From: JACCXG01 sp963785755
GTDB lineage: Bacteria; Acidobacteriota; Vicinamibacteria; Vicinamibacterales; 2-12-FULL-66-21
Reading direction: 5' to 3'
Length of the DNA stretch: 64,000 bases
NCBI GenBank assembly: GCA_963785755.1
Contig: CAWAXG010000039.1
Coordinates: 310,001 to 374,000, forward strand
This document shows, one piece after another, positions 46,551 through 57,159 of this stretch. The translations under genes and the position numbers were made by a program. A model generated the notes under the pieces. The model ran no database searches. It saw nothing but the letters and a program-made list of their open reading frames with translations, and was not told the DNA's origin. Every line of letters starts with the position of its first letter. Position 1 is the first letter of the stretch.

Positions 46551-47888
46551 ATGACGAGCATGACGGGCACGAATATCTGGGACATCGTTCTCGCCCGAAT
46601 CGAGACCAAGGTCAACAGGCACAGCTTCTACACCTGGTTCAAGCCGACTACGTTCGTTTCCGACGAGAACGGCGGGATTCGGGTCCGGGTGCCCAACGCC
46701 CTGTTCCGCGACTGGCTGACGAAGCACTACTCAGCTGTTCTGGACGAGGCTCTACGTGAGGCGCAGCGGCCGGGCTCGCCGATTGAGTTCGTAACGGAAG
46801 AGGTCGCTCCAGCCCCCGAGCCGCCGGTCAACCTCGCGCTGATCGACGCCTCACGTGATTCCGAGGTCGGAATCGCCGGCCTGGCGCCACGATATTCGTT
46901 CGATACCTTCATCGTCGGAACATCGAATCAGTTCGCTCACGCCGCGTGCCGCGCGGTCGCGGAGGCCCCCTCGCGCTCGTACAACCCGCTGTTCATCTAC
47001 GGCGGCGTCGGACTCGGCAAGACGCATCTGATGCATGCGATCGGGCACTACGTGCTCACGCACCTCAACAGCCTCAAGCTGACCTACATCTCGTCCGAAC
47101 GATTCATGAACGAGATGATCAACGCCATCCGCTACGACCGCATCCTCGATTTCCGCGAACGATACCGGAGCGTCGATGTCCTGCTCGTGGACGACGTGCA
47201 GTTCCTGGCCGGGAAGGAAGCAACACAGACCGAGTTCTTTCACACCTTCAACGCGCTCTACGACGCGCAGAAACAAATCGTCATCAGCAGTGACTGCCCT
47301 CCGCACGAGATTACTTCGCTGGAGGAGCGTCTGCGCTCACGCTTCGAGTGGGGCTTGATTGCCGACATTCAGCCTCCCGATCTCGAAACGAAAGTCGCGA
47401 TTCTGCGAAAAAAGGCCGAAACCGAGGGAATTCCGCTCCCAGACAACGTCGCGATCTACATCGCCGGCAAGATCAAGTCGAACATCCGGGAGCTCGAGGG
47501 ATCGCTGATCAGGCTGATTGCATATGCGTCGTTGACCGGCCGGGAGATCTCCCTGCCGCTGGCGCAGGACGTTCTGCGCAACGTGCTGCAGAACGACGAT
47601 AAGGCGATCACGATCGAGATCATCCAGAAGTTCGTGTCGGAGTATTACCAGTTGAAGCTCGGCGATTTGAAGTCGCGAAACAATTCGAAGTCCGTGGCGA
47701 TGCCAAGGCAGATTGCGATGTACCTCTGCAAGAATCTGACGAACGCGTCATTGCCCGAGATCGGCAAGAGCTTCGGCGGCAAGCATCACTCGACCGTCAT
47801 TCACTCCATCCGCAAGATTGAAGCCCTGCGTCAGCGCGAAAAAGATTTCAACACGCTAATCAACAACTTCATGGAGTCGTTTCGCTGA
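46551..47888 (+). CDS. dnaA: Chromosomal replication initiator DnaA
   Basis: 445 residues. Domain I at 1-80, a short linker, the AAA+ domain with Walker A G-G-V-G-L-G-K-T at 151-158 and Walker B L-L-V-D-D-V-Q near 211-217, and C-terminal domain IV with the DnaA-box contact G-G-K-H-H-S-T-V-I-H-S-I. Starts at ATG 46551, or possibly ATG 46560, which would give M-T-G-T-N-I-W. Role: ATP-dependent opening of oriC. It is first of the plus-strand run dnaA-dnaN-gyrB-gyrA and has DnaA boxes on both sides. Confidence 0.97.
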   Translation: MTSMTGTNIWDIVLARIETKVNRHSFYTWFKPTTFVSDENGGIRVRVPNALFRDWLTKHYSAVLDEALREAQRPGSPIEFVTEEVAPAPEPPVNLALIDASRDSEVGIAGLAPRYSFDTFIVGTSNQFAHAACRAVAEAPSRSYNPLFIYGGVGLGKTHLMHAIGHYVLTHLNSLKLTYISSERFMNEMINAIRYDRILDFRERYRSVDVLLVDDVQFLAGKEATQTEFFHTFNALYDAQKQIVISSDCPPHEITSLEERLRSRFEWGLIADIQPPDLETKVAILRKKAETEGIPLPDNVAIYIAGKIKSNIRELEGSLIRLIAYASLTGREISLPLAQDVLRNVLQNDDKAITIEIIQKFVSEYYQLKLGDLKSRNNSKSVAMPRQIAMYLCKNLTNASLPEIGKSFGGKHHSTVIHSIRKIEALRQREKDFNTLINNFMESFR

Positions 47889-48175
47889 GCCTGTGCGGGT
47901 CCGCCGGGTTTTCCACAAATGCCCCGAGCCTGAACTGCGGATGAATTGTGGAGGCCCGTCAGCCCCGATTTTTCCACGCTCCATCCGGCCGTTATCGTGC
48001 TCCGTTTCCTCAAAGATCCGCACAGCGTAACTTGCAGGCTGAACTGGACTTACGCGACCGTGGAAACTTTTCCACACCACCTCTTTCCTGATATAATTCT
48101 TTCTTCAAGATCTCCTTACTGAAGTCATAGGGATCAGCGCACCAACCGAGCACGTCCCCGCGAGGTCATCAGCAC
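47889..48175. other. Likely oriC: dnaA-dnaN intergenic region with DnaA boxes and AT-rich stretch
   Basis: 287 bases. DnaA boxes: TTTTCCACA at 47909-47917 and 48068-48076, TTTTCCACG at 47970-47978, the inverted CGTGGAAAC at 48059-48067, and a weak TGTGGAGG near 47948. An AT-rich tract (about 48080-48118) next to the last pair could be the unwinding element; it also contains TATAAT at 48092-48097, a likely dnaN promoter -10 with the box overlapping its -35 position. Confidence 0.75.
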
Positions 48176-49312
48176 ATGGAACTTGTCGTCCGGAAGACTG
48201 ATCTGTTGCGTGAACTGCAACTCTTCCAGGGCATTGTCGAGCGCAAGAACACGATTCCGATTCTGGCGAACGTGCTCATCGAGGCTGATGGAAACGAAGT
48301 GAAACTGCTGGCGACCGATCTCGAAGTCGGGCTGCGGAGCAGGTGCGCGGCATCGGTCGCGAAGGGTGGGTCGCTGACGCTTCCGGCAAAAAAGCTGTAC
48401 GAGATCATCAAGGCACTGCCGGAGACCGACGTCCGGATCGAGGAAGACAAGAACGGCGTCAAAGTCGCCGCCGACCGGTTCGATTCGCGGATGCAGACGC
48501 TGCCGCGCGAGGACTTCCCGACGTTGCCGGAAGCCACCGGCTCGTACAGTGCGACGCTGCCACGGGACGTGCTCCGCCAGATGGTGGCGAAGACGCAGTT
48601 CGCGATTACCGGCGAAGACACGCGGTATTTCCTCAACGGCGCGCTCTTCATTCTCCGCCCTGATTCCATGAGCCTCGTGGCCACCGACGGCCATCGGCTC
48701 GCGTTGATTTCAGTGCAACGCGAGAAGGCCAAGGGGAAAGCCAAGCCAGCGGGAGACCCAGCGGGGGACGATGAAGTGCGCGTTATCCTGCCGCGAAAGA
48801 CGCTCCTGGAGCTCGGCCGGCTGCTCGCGGAAGGGGATGGCGAGATCAACTACGAACGCGGCGAGAATCATCTGTTCTTCGATATCGGCGGCCGGCTGCT
48901 GATCTCGCGGATGATCGACGGGCAGTTCCCGGCGTTCGAGCGGGTCATCCCGAAGAGCAACGACAAGCGGGTCGAGTTCGACCGCGATCGGCTGACGAGC
49001 GCGGTCCGGCGGGTGGCGCTGCTTTCGAACGAACGCTCGCGCGCGGTGAAGTTCCACATCGATCAGGGCAAGGTCGAGATCGCTTCGAGCAGCCCGGAGT
49101 TCGGCGAAGCAAAGGAAATCCTGATGGTGGACTACACGGCGGCGCCGGTCACCATCTGTTTCAATGCGCAATACGTCCTCGATTTCCTTGCGGTGGCTGA
49201 CACCGACGGTGTCAGTCTGGAATTCAAAGACGAGATGAGCCAGGCAGTGATGAAGCCGCTCAATGCTGAAAGCTATGACTACACCTACGTGATCATGCCG
49301 ATGCGCGTCTGA
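48176..49312 (+). CDS. dnaN: DNA polymerase III beta sliding clamp
   Basis: 378 residues, normal length. Three clamp repeats are visible: M-E-L-V-V-R-K-T-D-L-L-R-E-L, V-L-R-Q-M-V-A-K-T-Q-F-A-I-T-G-E-D and R-L-T-S-A-V-R-R-V-A-L-L-S-N-E-R-S-R-A-V-K. It ends Y-V-I-M-P-M-R-V, the family C-terminus. Role: ring that tethers replicative polymerase. Not followed by recF; the 118 bases before gyrB hold no gene. Confidence 0.97.
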   Translation: MELVVRKTDLLRELQLFQGIVERKNTIPILANVLIEADGNEVKLLATDLEVGLRSRCAASVAKGGSLTLPAKKLYEIIKALPETDVRIEEDKNGVKVAADRFDSRMQTLPREDFPTLPEATGSYSATLPRDVLRQMVAKTQFAITGEDTRYFLNGALFILRPDSMSLVATDGHRLALISVQREKAKGKAKPAGDPAGDDEVRVILPRKTLLELGRLLAEGDGEINYERGENHLFFDIGGRLLISRMIDGQFPAFERVIPKSNDKRVEFDRDRLTSAVRRVALLSNERSRAVKFHIDQGKVEIASSSPEFGEAKEILMVDYTAAPVTICFNAQYVLDFLAVADTDGVSLEFKDEMSQAVMKPLNAESYDYTYVIMPMRV

Positions 49313-49430
49313 ATGTCGGTCAGCGCTCGCAGCCGTTGGCTCGAGCATGCCCGGCCATCTGGAGCGTACGGCCATCGTGCCAAGGGATGGCACACGCCGC
49401 TGCGTTCACTGGGTTTCTAGAACACTCTGA

Positions 49431-52128
49431 ATGTCACAACTCGATCCACCGAACGACGATCAGCAGCCTGTCGTCGACCAAAATGTCACCAACGTCGTGC
49501 CGGAACAGCCCACTGATGCGGCGTCAGCCGCGTCCGGAAACGGGAACGGCACGGGTGTGGACGACTACGGCGCCGACAAGATCAAAGTCCTCGAAGGGCT
49601 GGAGGCCGTTCGCAAACGACCGGCGATGTACATCGGCTCGACCGGTGCGCCCGGGCTTCATCACCTGGTCTACGAGGTCGTCGACAATTCCATCGACGAG
49701 GCGCTGGCCGGGCATTGCGATCAGGTCAACGTCACGCTGCACATCGACAACTCCGTCACCGTCGTGGACAACGGCCGCGGCATCCCGACGGACCAGCACT
49801 CCAGCGGACGCTCGGCGGCCGAGGTCGTCCTCACCGTCCTCCATGCCGGCGGCAAGTTCGACAACGACAGCTACAAGGTGTCGGGTGGCCTCCACGGGGT
49901 CGGTGTCTCGGTCGTCAATGCGCTCTCGGTAGAGCTCGACCTCGAGATCTGGCGCAACGGACAGGTTTACCAGCAGAAGTACGAGCGCGGCGCGCCCCAG
50001 GGCGACCTCGAGGTCACCGGGACGACGAAGAAGCGGGGTACAAAGATCACGTTCAAGCCCGACTCGCAGATCTTCGAGACGACCGAATACAGCTTCGACA
50101 CGCTGGCGCAGCGCCTGCGCGAGCTGGCCTTTTTGAACGGCGGCGTCACGATCACGATCGACGACGAGCGGGACGGGAAGAGCCACAAGTTCCTCTACGA
50201 GGGGGGCATCAACTCCTTCGTGCAGTATCTGAACCAGAACAAGTCGACGGTCAACGACAAGCCGATCTACATGCACGGCGACAAGGACGGCATCGATGTC
50301 GAGATCGCGCTGCAATGGAACGACGGCTACACCGAGACGGTCTATACCTTCGCGAACAACATCAACACGCACGAAGGCGGCACGCACCTCTCGGGTTTCC
50401 GCTCGGCGCTGACGCGCACGATCAACTACTACGTCGGCAAGAACAATCTGGCGAAGGATCTGAAGGACGCGAACATCGGCGGCGACGACATCCGCGAAGG
50501 ACTCATCGCCGTCATCAGCGTCAAGATCCCGCGCCCGCAGTTCGAAGGCCAGACCAAGACCAAGCTCGGAAACACCGAGGTCAAGGGCATCGTCGAGGCG
50601 ATCGTCAACGACAAGCTGGGGGCGTACCTCGAAGAGAACCCGGCGGTTGCCAAGAAAATCATCGCCAAGGCTGTCGACGCCGCGCGCGCCCGCGAGGCGG
50701 CGCGCAAGGCGCGCGACCTCGTTCGACGGAAGGGCGCGCTCGACAACAGCTCGCTGCCTGGCAAGCTCGCCGACTGCCAGGAGCGCGACCCGGCGCAGAG
50801 CGAGATCTACATCGTCGAGGGTGAGTCTGCAGGCGGCTCGGCCAAGCAGGGGCGCGATCGGAAGTTCCAGGCGATCCTGCCGATCAAGGGCAAGATTCTG
50901 AACGTCGAGAAGGCGCGCTTCGACAAGATGCTCAGCAGCGACGAGATCAAGACCATGATCGCCGCGCTCGGATGCGGCATCGGTGCGGAAGACTTCAACG
51001 CCGACAAGACACGGTATCACCGCATCATCATCATGACCGACGCGGACGTAGACGGATCGCACATCCGGACGCTGCTCCTGACGTTCTTCTACCGGCAGAT
51101 GCGTCCGCTGATCGAGCGCGGTTTCATCTACATTGCGCAGCCGCCGCTCTTCCGCGCCAAGCGCGGTCGGACTGAAGTCTTCATCCGCGACGAGCGCGCG
51201 CTCGAGACGTTCCTGATCAAGCGCGCCGTCGAATCGCGCGTCGTCGTGCTGCCGGACGGCACCGAGATGAGTGGTACCGAGCTCGAGCAGCGTCTCGAGA
51301 AACTGATGCTGTTCCGCAAGTTCCTGCAGATCGTCGAGCGCCGCGGACCGTCGCACGAGGTCGTGATGGCGCTGCTCGACGCCGACGCGAAGGACAAGAC
51401 GTTCTTCCAGGATCGCCAACGCGTCGAGGCAATCGCCCAGGTGCTGACGACGGCGCTGCGGACCACGACCGTGCAGCAGGACGAAGAGCATCAGGCCTTC
51501 GCGCTCGCCATCGAGGACCGCACGGGCGGCTACCCGCGGCATCACCGGATCGACCAGAACTTCATCACGACCGCCGAGTACCCGGACGCTCGCCCAGAGC
51601 TACCAGGACGTGAAAGGCATCCGCGGTCCGATGATCGTCAAGACGACTTCCTCTGCGGCGGCGGAAGACGCCGCGGCGGAAGCGGCGGCAGAAGCCGGTG
51701 TCGCCTCGGCCGACGAGACGGCCATTGGCGGCGCACCGCTCGACGACGCGACCAGGCTCGCGGCCGAACCGAAGGCGCTGGCGGATGCGCTCATCGCGGA
51801 AGCGGCGGCCGGGCGTCAGGCGGCCGCGGCGAAGCCGGCGCGCGATGCCGAGGTCCGCGTCGAGTCGATCGACGAGCTCGTGGAGTTTTTCACGGTCGCC
51901 GGCAAGAAGGGCGTCGCGATCAACCGCTACAAGGGCCTCGGTGAGATGAACCCGGACACCCTGTGGGAAACCACGATGAACCCGGTGACGCGCACGCTCG
52001 CGCAGGTCCGCGCGGAAGATCACATGGAAGCAGACCTGATGTTCACGACCCTCATGGGGGATCAGGTCGAGCCCCGCCGGAAGTTCATCGAAGACAACGC
52101 GCTCGACGTCAAGAACCTGGACATATAG
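49431..52128 (+). CDS. gyrB: DNA gyrase subunit B, interrupted by a 1-base frameshift
   Basis: About 898 residues when one C is removed from the CCC at 51581-51583. N-terminal extension of about 45 residues, GHKL ATPase (E-A-V-R-K-R-P-A-M-Y-I-G, E-V-V-D-N-S-I-D-E-A), transducer, TOPRIM (I-V-E-G-E-S-A-G-G-S near 460, M-T-D-A-D-V-D-G-S-H near 536) and the C-terminal E-F-F-x-V, R-Y-K-G-L-G-E-M-N. An Ala/Glu-rich insert (about 70 residues) precedes the last domain. As sequenced the first frame runs on to 51944; the true end is in the second frame, stop at 52128. The C-terminal frame resumes T-L-A-Q-S-Y-Q-D-V-K. Role: ATP-driven negative supercoiling with GyrA. Start ATG 49431. Confidence 0.92.
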
Positions 52129-52221
52129 CCGTCACCGGTAGACCCGCCCCGCAGGCCCGATCCTCGGCTCGGGGCGTGCCGGGACAAACGTGCCCGCGCG
52201 GCCGGTTGCAGAACGAGAAGC

Positions 52222-54756
52222 ATGTCTGACATCTCCCTCTACAAGTTCCCCGTCAACATCGAAGACGAGATGAAGCGCTCGTACATGGATTACGCGATGA
52301 GCGTGATCATCGGGCGCGCGCTGCCAGACGTACGCGACGGGCTGAAGCCTGCCCACCGCCGTGTGCTCTACGCGATGCGGCAGATGGGACTGGCGTCGAA
52401 CCGGCCGTACCGCAAGTGCGCCAAGATCGTCGGCGAGGTCATCGGCAACTACCATCCGCACGGCGACCAGCCCGCCTACGACACGCTCGTCCGCCTCGCC
52501 CAGGACTTCAACATGCGCTATCTCCTGGTCGACGGCCAGGGGAACTTCGGCTCCGTGGACGGCGACCCGCCGGCGGCGTACCGCTACACGGAAGCGCGGC
52601 TCGAGAGGCTCGCCGAAGAGATGATGGGCGACCTCGACAGAGAGACTGTCGACTTCGTCCCGAACTTCGACGAGACCACCGAAGAGCCGACCGTCCTGCC
52701 GACGACCTACCCGAACCTGCTGGTGAACGGGTCCACCGGGATCGCCGTCGGGATGGCCACGAACATCCCGCCGCACAATATGCGGGAAGTGATCGATGGC
52801 GTGCTGGCGCTCATCGAGCTGAAGACAAAGCGCACGGACACGCTGGACCGGACGGATGGCCCGCCCCGCGACGCGCGCATCAGGGCGGCGCTCAAGGCGA
52901 TTCCGGGCCCAGATTTCCCGACCGGCGGATCGATCATCGGGCGCCAGGGCATCTTCAATGCCTACACGACCGGACGCGGCTCGATCACCGTGCGGGCGAA
53001 GGCGACGACCGAGGAATCGAAGAAGGGCGAGAAGGTCGCCATCGTCGTCACGGAGATCCCGTACCAGGTCAACAAGAAGCGGCTGCTCGAAAACATTGCC
53101 GACCTCGTGCGCGACAAGGCGATCGAGGGGATCTCCGATCTGCGCGACGAATCCGACCGCGACGGCATGCGGATCGTCATCGAGCTGAAGCGCGGCGAGC
53201 AGCCCGAGCTGGTGCTCAACAATCTCTACAAGCACACGCAGCTGCAGACGACGTTCGGCATCATCATGCTGGCGATCGTCGGCGGCCGTCCGCGGGTGCT
53301 GCCGCTCGTGGACATCCTCGAGTATTTCATCGAGTTCCGCCGCGAGGTGGTCCGGCGGCGGACGGAGTTCGAGCTGCGCCGGGCCGAAGCTCGCGCGCAC
53401 ATCCTCGAAGGCCTGCGGATCGCGCTCGACAACCTCGATCGCGTCATCACGCTGATCCGGGGATCGAAGAATCCGGGTGAGGCGCGCGAAGGCCTGATGA
53501 CGCAGTTCCAGCTGTCGCAGCTCCAGTCGCAGGCGATCCTCGACATGCAGCTGCAGCGGCTGACCGGCCTGGAGCGGCAGAAGATCCTGGACGAGCTCGC
53601 GGACCTGATCAGGACCATCGAGCGGCTTCGCTCGATCCTGTCGAGCGAAGCGCTGCTCATGGAAGTCGTCAGAGGCGAGTTGGTGGCCATCCGCGACAAG
53701 TACTCCGACGAGCGGCGCACCACATTCATCGAAGACAGCGGGGAGTTCCGGATCGAGGATCTGATCGCCGACGAAGAGATGGCGATCACGGTGACGAATA
53801 CCGGCTACGTCAAGCGGACGGCGATCTCGACCTACCGCGCCCAGCGGCGGGGCGGCAAGGGCCGCATCGGCATGCGTACCCGTGAGGAGGACTTCGTCAG
53901 CCACCTCTTCGTCGCGTCCACGCACGCTTACATCATGATCTTCTCCGACCGCGGGCGGGCGTACTGGCTCAAGGTCCACGAGATTCCCGACGTCGGCCCC
54001 GGCGGCAAGGGGAAGGCGATTGCGAATCTGGTCTCCATGGAAGAAGGGGAGAAGATTGCCGCGCTGTTGACCGTCAAGGCGTTCCCGGACGAGGAAGGGC
54101 AGCAGTTCGTCGTGATGGGCACCCGCAAGGGGGTCGTCAAGAAGACCGACCTCACCGCGTTCAGCAATCCGCGGGCGGGCGGGATCATCGCGATGGGCGT
54201 CGAAGAGGGCGACGCGGTGATCGCCGTCGAGCTGTCCGACGGCGCGTCGCAGGTGTTTCTCGGCACCAGCAACGGCATGGCGATTCGATTCGAGGAGAGC
54301 GACGTCCGTGCCATGGGCCGCACCGCCTACGGCGTTCGCGGCATCTCACTGCGCGACGACGACGAAGTCGTGGCGATGGAGATCGTCCGTGAGGGCGGGA
54401 CCATACTCAGCGTGGCGCAGAACGGCTACGGCAAGCGCACCGACCTCGACGAGTACCGCCTCCAGTCGCGCGGCGGCGTCGGCATCATCAACATCCAGAC
54501 CTCCGACAGGAACGGCAAGGTCGTCGGCATGGCGTACGTGCACGATGATGACGAACTGATGCTGGTGACGCAGCAGGGCATGATCATCCGGATGAAGGCC
54601 GGTGACATGCGGGTCATCGGCCGGGCGACGCAAGGCGTGCGGTTGATCGAGATGGAAGAAGGCGATCAGGTCGTCGCCGTCGCCAAGCTGGCCGAGAAGG
54701 ACGACGAGTCGGGGAACGGCGGGTCAGAGGAGCAGTCCGAGCCCCCCAGTTCTTAA
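52222..54756 (+). CDS. gyrA: DNA gyrase subunit A
   Basis: 844 residues. Catalytic tyrosine Y122 (A-A-Y-R-Y-T-E) is in place; the breakage-reunion core and the GyrA-box near residue 540 (Q-R-R-G-G-K-G), which marks gyrase rather than topoisomerase IV, are intact, and the C-terminal beta-pinwheel is acidic at its end. Quinolone region residues 81-87 read G-D-Q-P-A-Y-D, so position 83 is glutamine and 84 proline, where Ser/Thr and Ala are usual. Role: with GyrB introduces negative supercoils. Its stop codon overlaps the pcrA stop (convergent, TTAA). Confidence 0.97.
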   Translation: MSDISLYKFPVNIEDEMKRSYMDYAMSVIIGRALPDVRDGLKPAHRRVLYAMRQMGLASNRPYRKCAKIVGEVIGNYHPHGDQPAYDTLVRLAQDFNMRYLLVDGQGNFGSVDGDPPAAYRYTEARLERLAEEMMGDLDRETVDFVPNFDETTEEPTVLPTTYPNLLVNGSTGIAVGMATNIPPHNMREVIDGVLALIELKTKRTDTLDRTDGPPRDARIRAALKAIPGPDFPTGGSIIGRQGIFNAYTTGRGSITVRAKATTEESKKGEKVAIVVTEIPYQVNKKRLLENIADLVRDKAIEGISDLRDESDRDGMRIVIELKRGEQPELVLNNLYKHTQLQTTFGIIMLAIVGGRPRVLPLVDILEYFIEFRREVVRRRTEFELRRAEARAHILEGLRIALDNLDRVITLIRGSKNPGEAREGLMTQFQLSQLQSQAILDMQLQRLTGLERQKILDELADLIRTIERLRSILSSEALLMEVVRGELVAIRDKYSDERRTTFIEDSGEFRIEDLIADEEMAITVTNTGYVKRTAISTYRAQRRGGKGRIGMRTREEDFVSHLFVASTHAYIMIFSDRGRAYWLKVHEIPDVGPGGKGKAIANLVSMEEGEKIAALLTVKAFPDEEGQQFVVMGTRKGVVKKTDLTAFSNPRAGGIIAMGVEEGDAVIAVELSDGASQVFLGTSNGMAIRFEESDVRAMGRTAYGVRGISLRDDDEVVAMEIVREGGTILSVAQNGYGKRTDLDEYRLQSRGGVGIINIQTSDRNGKVVGMAYVHDDDELMLVTQQGMIIRMKAGDMRVIGRATQGVRLIEMEEGDQVVAVAKLAEKDDESGNGGSEEQSEPPSS

Positions 54757-57029
54757 GCCGGCTCGAGCCGGGCGTACTTCGCCAGCAGCTTCTTGACGCC
54801 AACGGTGTTGAAGCGGACGGTGATCTTCAGATCGTCGTTGTGCTCTTCGATGGCGGTAACCGTTCCGACGCCGAACTGCGCGTGTCGCACCCGCATGCCG
54901 AGCGACATCCCGAACATCGACTGATCCTCGTTTTCGTAGGCGTAGGCCGCCCGTTCCTCCTTGAACCGAGACGGGCGCCCCTTGCGTCCGTACGGGTTCG
55001 TTCGGAACTCGTAATGCGAATGGGCGAAGGTGCCGTCGTAGCGCGTGCTCGGCGTCGCCGCGATGCGATCGATCAGTTCCAGGGGAATCTCGTCGAGGAA
55101 TCGTGACGGCTCGCACGACTGATACTCGCCAAAGACACGGCGGCGCGCGGCGCCGGTGAGCACGAGCTGCGAACGCGCCCGGGTCATCCCGACATAGCAC
55201 AGGCGCCGCTCTTCCTCGACCTCCTCTTCCTCCTCGCCCGAGCGGGAATGCGGAAAGAGCCCTTCCTCGAGGCCGGCGATGATGACCGTCGGGAACTCGA
55301 GCCCCTTGGCGGCATGCATCGTCATCAGCCAGACGGTAGCGTCCCGCTTGCCCGATTCTTCATCCGCCTCCGAGAGCAGCGAGAGTCGATCGACGAAGCC
55401 GCCCAGTGAGGCATCGGCCTCGCGCGTCTCGTATTCACGCGCCGCGGAGACGAGCTCCATGAGGTTCTCGATCCGCTCGTTGGCTTCCTCGCTGTTCTCG
55501 TCTCGCAGATCCTTCAGATACCCGCTGCGATCGAGCATCTTGCCGATGACAATCGACACGGAATCCCGCCGCGCGGCGTCGAACAATTCCGCAATCAGAT
55601 CCCTGAACACGCGAAGTGCGCTGATCGCGCGGTTGCCGAGCTTGGCGTCGTCGATGGCAAAGAGCAGCCGCGCCCACAGCGATCGCGCCGAGACGACTTC
55701 CTGCAGGCCGGCCGCAAGCAGCGGCGGCGCATCCGCGAGGACCGCGTCCGGACTGATGGCCTGGAGGGAATCCATCACACCCTTGCCGATACCGCGGGCT
55801 GGCACGTTGATGACCCGGCGCAAGCTGACGTCGTCGTGCGGGTTGATGATCAGCTTCAGATACGCGAGCGAGTCCTTGATTTCCTTGCGCTCGTAGAAGC
55901 GCACGCCGCCAATGATCTTGTAGGGAATCGACTCGCGCATGAGCGAGTCCTCAATCGCCCGCGATTGCGAGTTGGTGCGGTAGAGCACCGCGATCATCGA
56001 CTCGATATCGCTGGCGCGCGCCTGCTTGATCGCGCGGGTGATGAAGTCGGCTTCCTCCAGCTCGTCGTTGCCGCGGAAGTACACGATCTTCGAGCCGCCT
56101 TTGCGGTCGGTCCAGAGCCGCTTGTCCTTGCGATTGCGGTTCTGCCGGATGACGGCGCTGGCGGCGTCGAGGATGACCTGCGTGGATCGGTAGTTCTGCT
56201 CGAGCTTGACGATCGTCGCTTCGGGAAAATCCTGCTCGAAGTCCAGGATGTTCTTGAGATCCGCACCGCGCCACTTGTAGATCGACTGATCCGGGTCGCC
56301 GACCACGGCCAGGTTGCGGTGCACGGCCGCGAGCCGTTTGATGAGGAGGTACTGCGGCCGGTTGGTGTCCTGGTACTCGTCCACCATGACGAAGCGGAAC
56401 TTGTTCGCGTAATAACTGCGAGTCTGTTCCGATGTCTCGAACAATTCCACGGTCTTCAACAGCAGGTCATCGAAATCGAGCGCGTTGCTGTCCTTGAGCG
56501 CCTGCAGGTAGCGTTCGTAGATCTTGGCGATCTGCTCGTCCCTGAGGTTCCATTTGCCACGGAGCGAGTCCGGCCCCTCCATCCGGTTCTTGGCGTGGCT
56601 GATGCGGCTGAGCGCAAGCCGGGGCGGCACGAGCTTGTCGTCGATGCCGAGCTCGCGCATCGCGTGCTTCACCACCGAGATCTGATCCGAGGAATCGTAG
56701 ATGACGAAATCGCGCGTGAGCCCGACCTTCGGCGCCTCGCGCCGGAGCAGCCGCGCGCAGAGGGCATGGAACGTGGAGAGCCAGATGCCGTCCGCCGCGC
56801 CGCCGATGAGTGCCTCGACTCGTTCCCGCATCTCCTGAGCGGCCTTGTTCGTGAAGGTGACGGCCAGCACTTCATCCGGTTTCGCGTGCCCATCGCCGAT
56901 CAGGTAGGCGATTCGATAGGTGATGACACGGGTCTTGCCGGATCCGGCCCCTGCCAGAATCAGCAGCGCTCCATCGCGGTGCAACACGGCCTCGCGCTGC
57001 TCAGGATTCAGTTTGTCGAGGAAGTTCAT
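54753..57029 (-). CDS. pcrA: UvrD/PcrA-type superfamily 1 DNA helicase
   Basis: 758 residues from ATG 57029; an open extension to 57167 is not like the family. Walker A A-G-A-G-S-G-K-T at 26-33, the D-E-Y-Q-D-T-N motif near 220, G-D-P-D-Q-S-I-Y-K-W-R near 245, and V-W-L-M-T-M-H-A-A-K-G-L-E-F near 570. A Tudor-like C-terminal domain (G-V-G-T-V-T-A-I-E-E) follows. Role: 3'-5' unwinding in repair and replication. Ends inside the gyrA stop on the other strand. Confidence 0.93.
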   Translation of the reverse strand: MNFLDKLNPEQREAVLHRDGALLILAGAGSGKTRVITYRIAYLIGDGHAKPDEVLAVTFTNKAAQEMRERVEALIGGAADGIWLSTFHALCARLLRREAPKVGLTRDFVIYDSSDQISVVKHAMRELGIDDKLVPPRLALSRISHAKNRMEGPDSLRGKWNLRDEQIAKIYERYLQALKDSNALDFDDLLLKTVELFETSEQTRSYYANKFRFVMVDEYQDTNRPQYLLIKRLAAVHRNLAVVGDPDQSIYKWRGADLKNILDFEQDFPEATIVKLEQNYRSTQVILDAASAVIRQNRNRKDKRLWTDRKGGSKIVYFRGNDELEEADFITRAIKQARASDIESMIAVLYRTNSQSRAIEDSLMRESIPYKIIGGVRFYERKEIKDSLAYLKLIINPHDDVSLRRVINVPARGIGKGVMDSLQAISPDAVLADAPPLLAAGLQEVVSARSLWARLLFAIDDAKLGNRAISALRVFRDLIAELFDAARRDSVSIVIGKMLDRSGYLKDLRDENSEEANERIENLMELVSAAREYETREADASLGGFVDRLSLLSEADEESGKRDATVWLMTMHAAKGLEFPTVIIAGLEEGLFPHSRSGEEEEEVEEERRLCYVGMTRARSQLVLTGAARRRVFGEYQSCEPSRFLDEIPLELIDRIAATPSTRYDGTFAHSHYEFRTNPYGRKGRPSRFKEERAAYAYENEDQSMFGMSLGMRVRHAQFGVGTVTAIEEHNDDLKITVRFNTVGVKKLLAKYARLEPA

Positions 57030-57159
57030 TGATGAGGATCTCCAGTATATCTGGCCCGCGGCCCTAATCGTGGCCTCGAGCGGCCAGTTCTCTCGCGCGC
57101 GGCTCGGCCGTTCAGCAGTTGGCCAGCGCGTTTGAAGTCGAGATGCGCCGAGGAGAATC

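Noticed and set aside
49524..53979. Very long open frames antisense to gyrB and gyrA (and similar ones behind nuoG, ntrC, pcrA)
   Set aside because: They mirror the third-position GC bias of the real genes, lack conserved motifs and start signals, and overlap certain genes completely.
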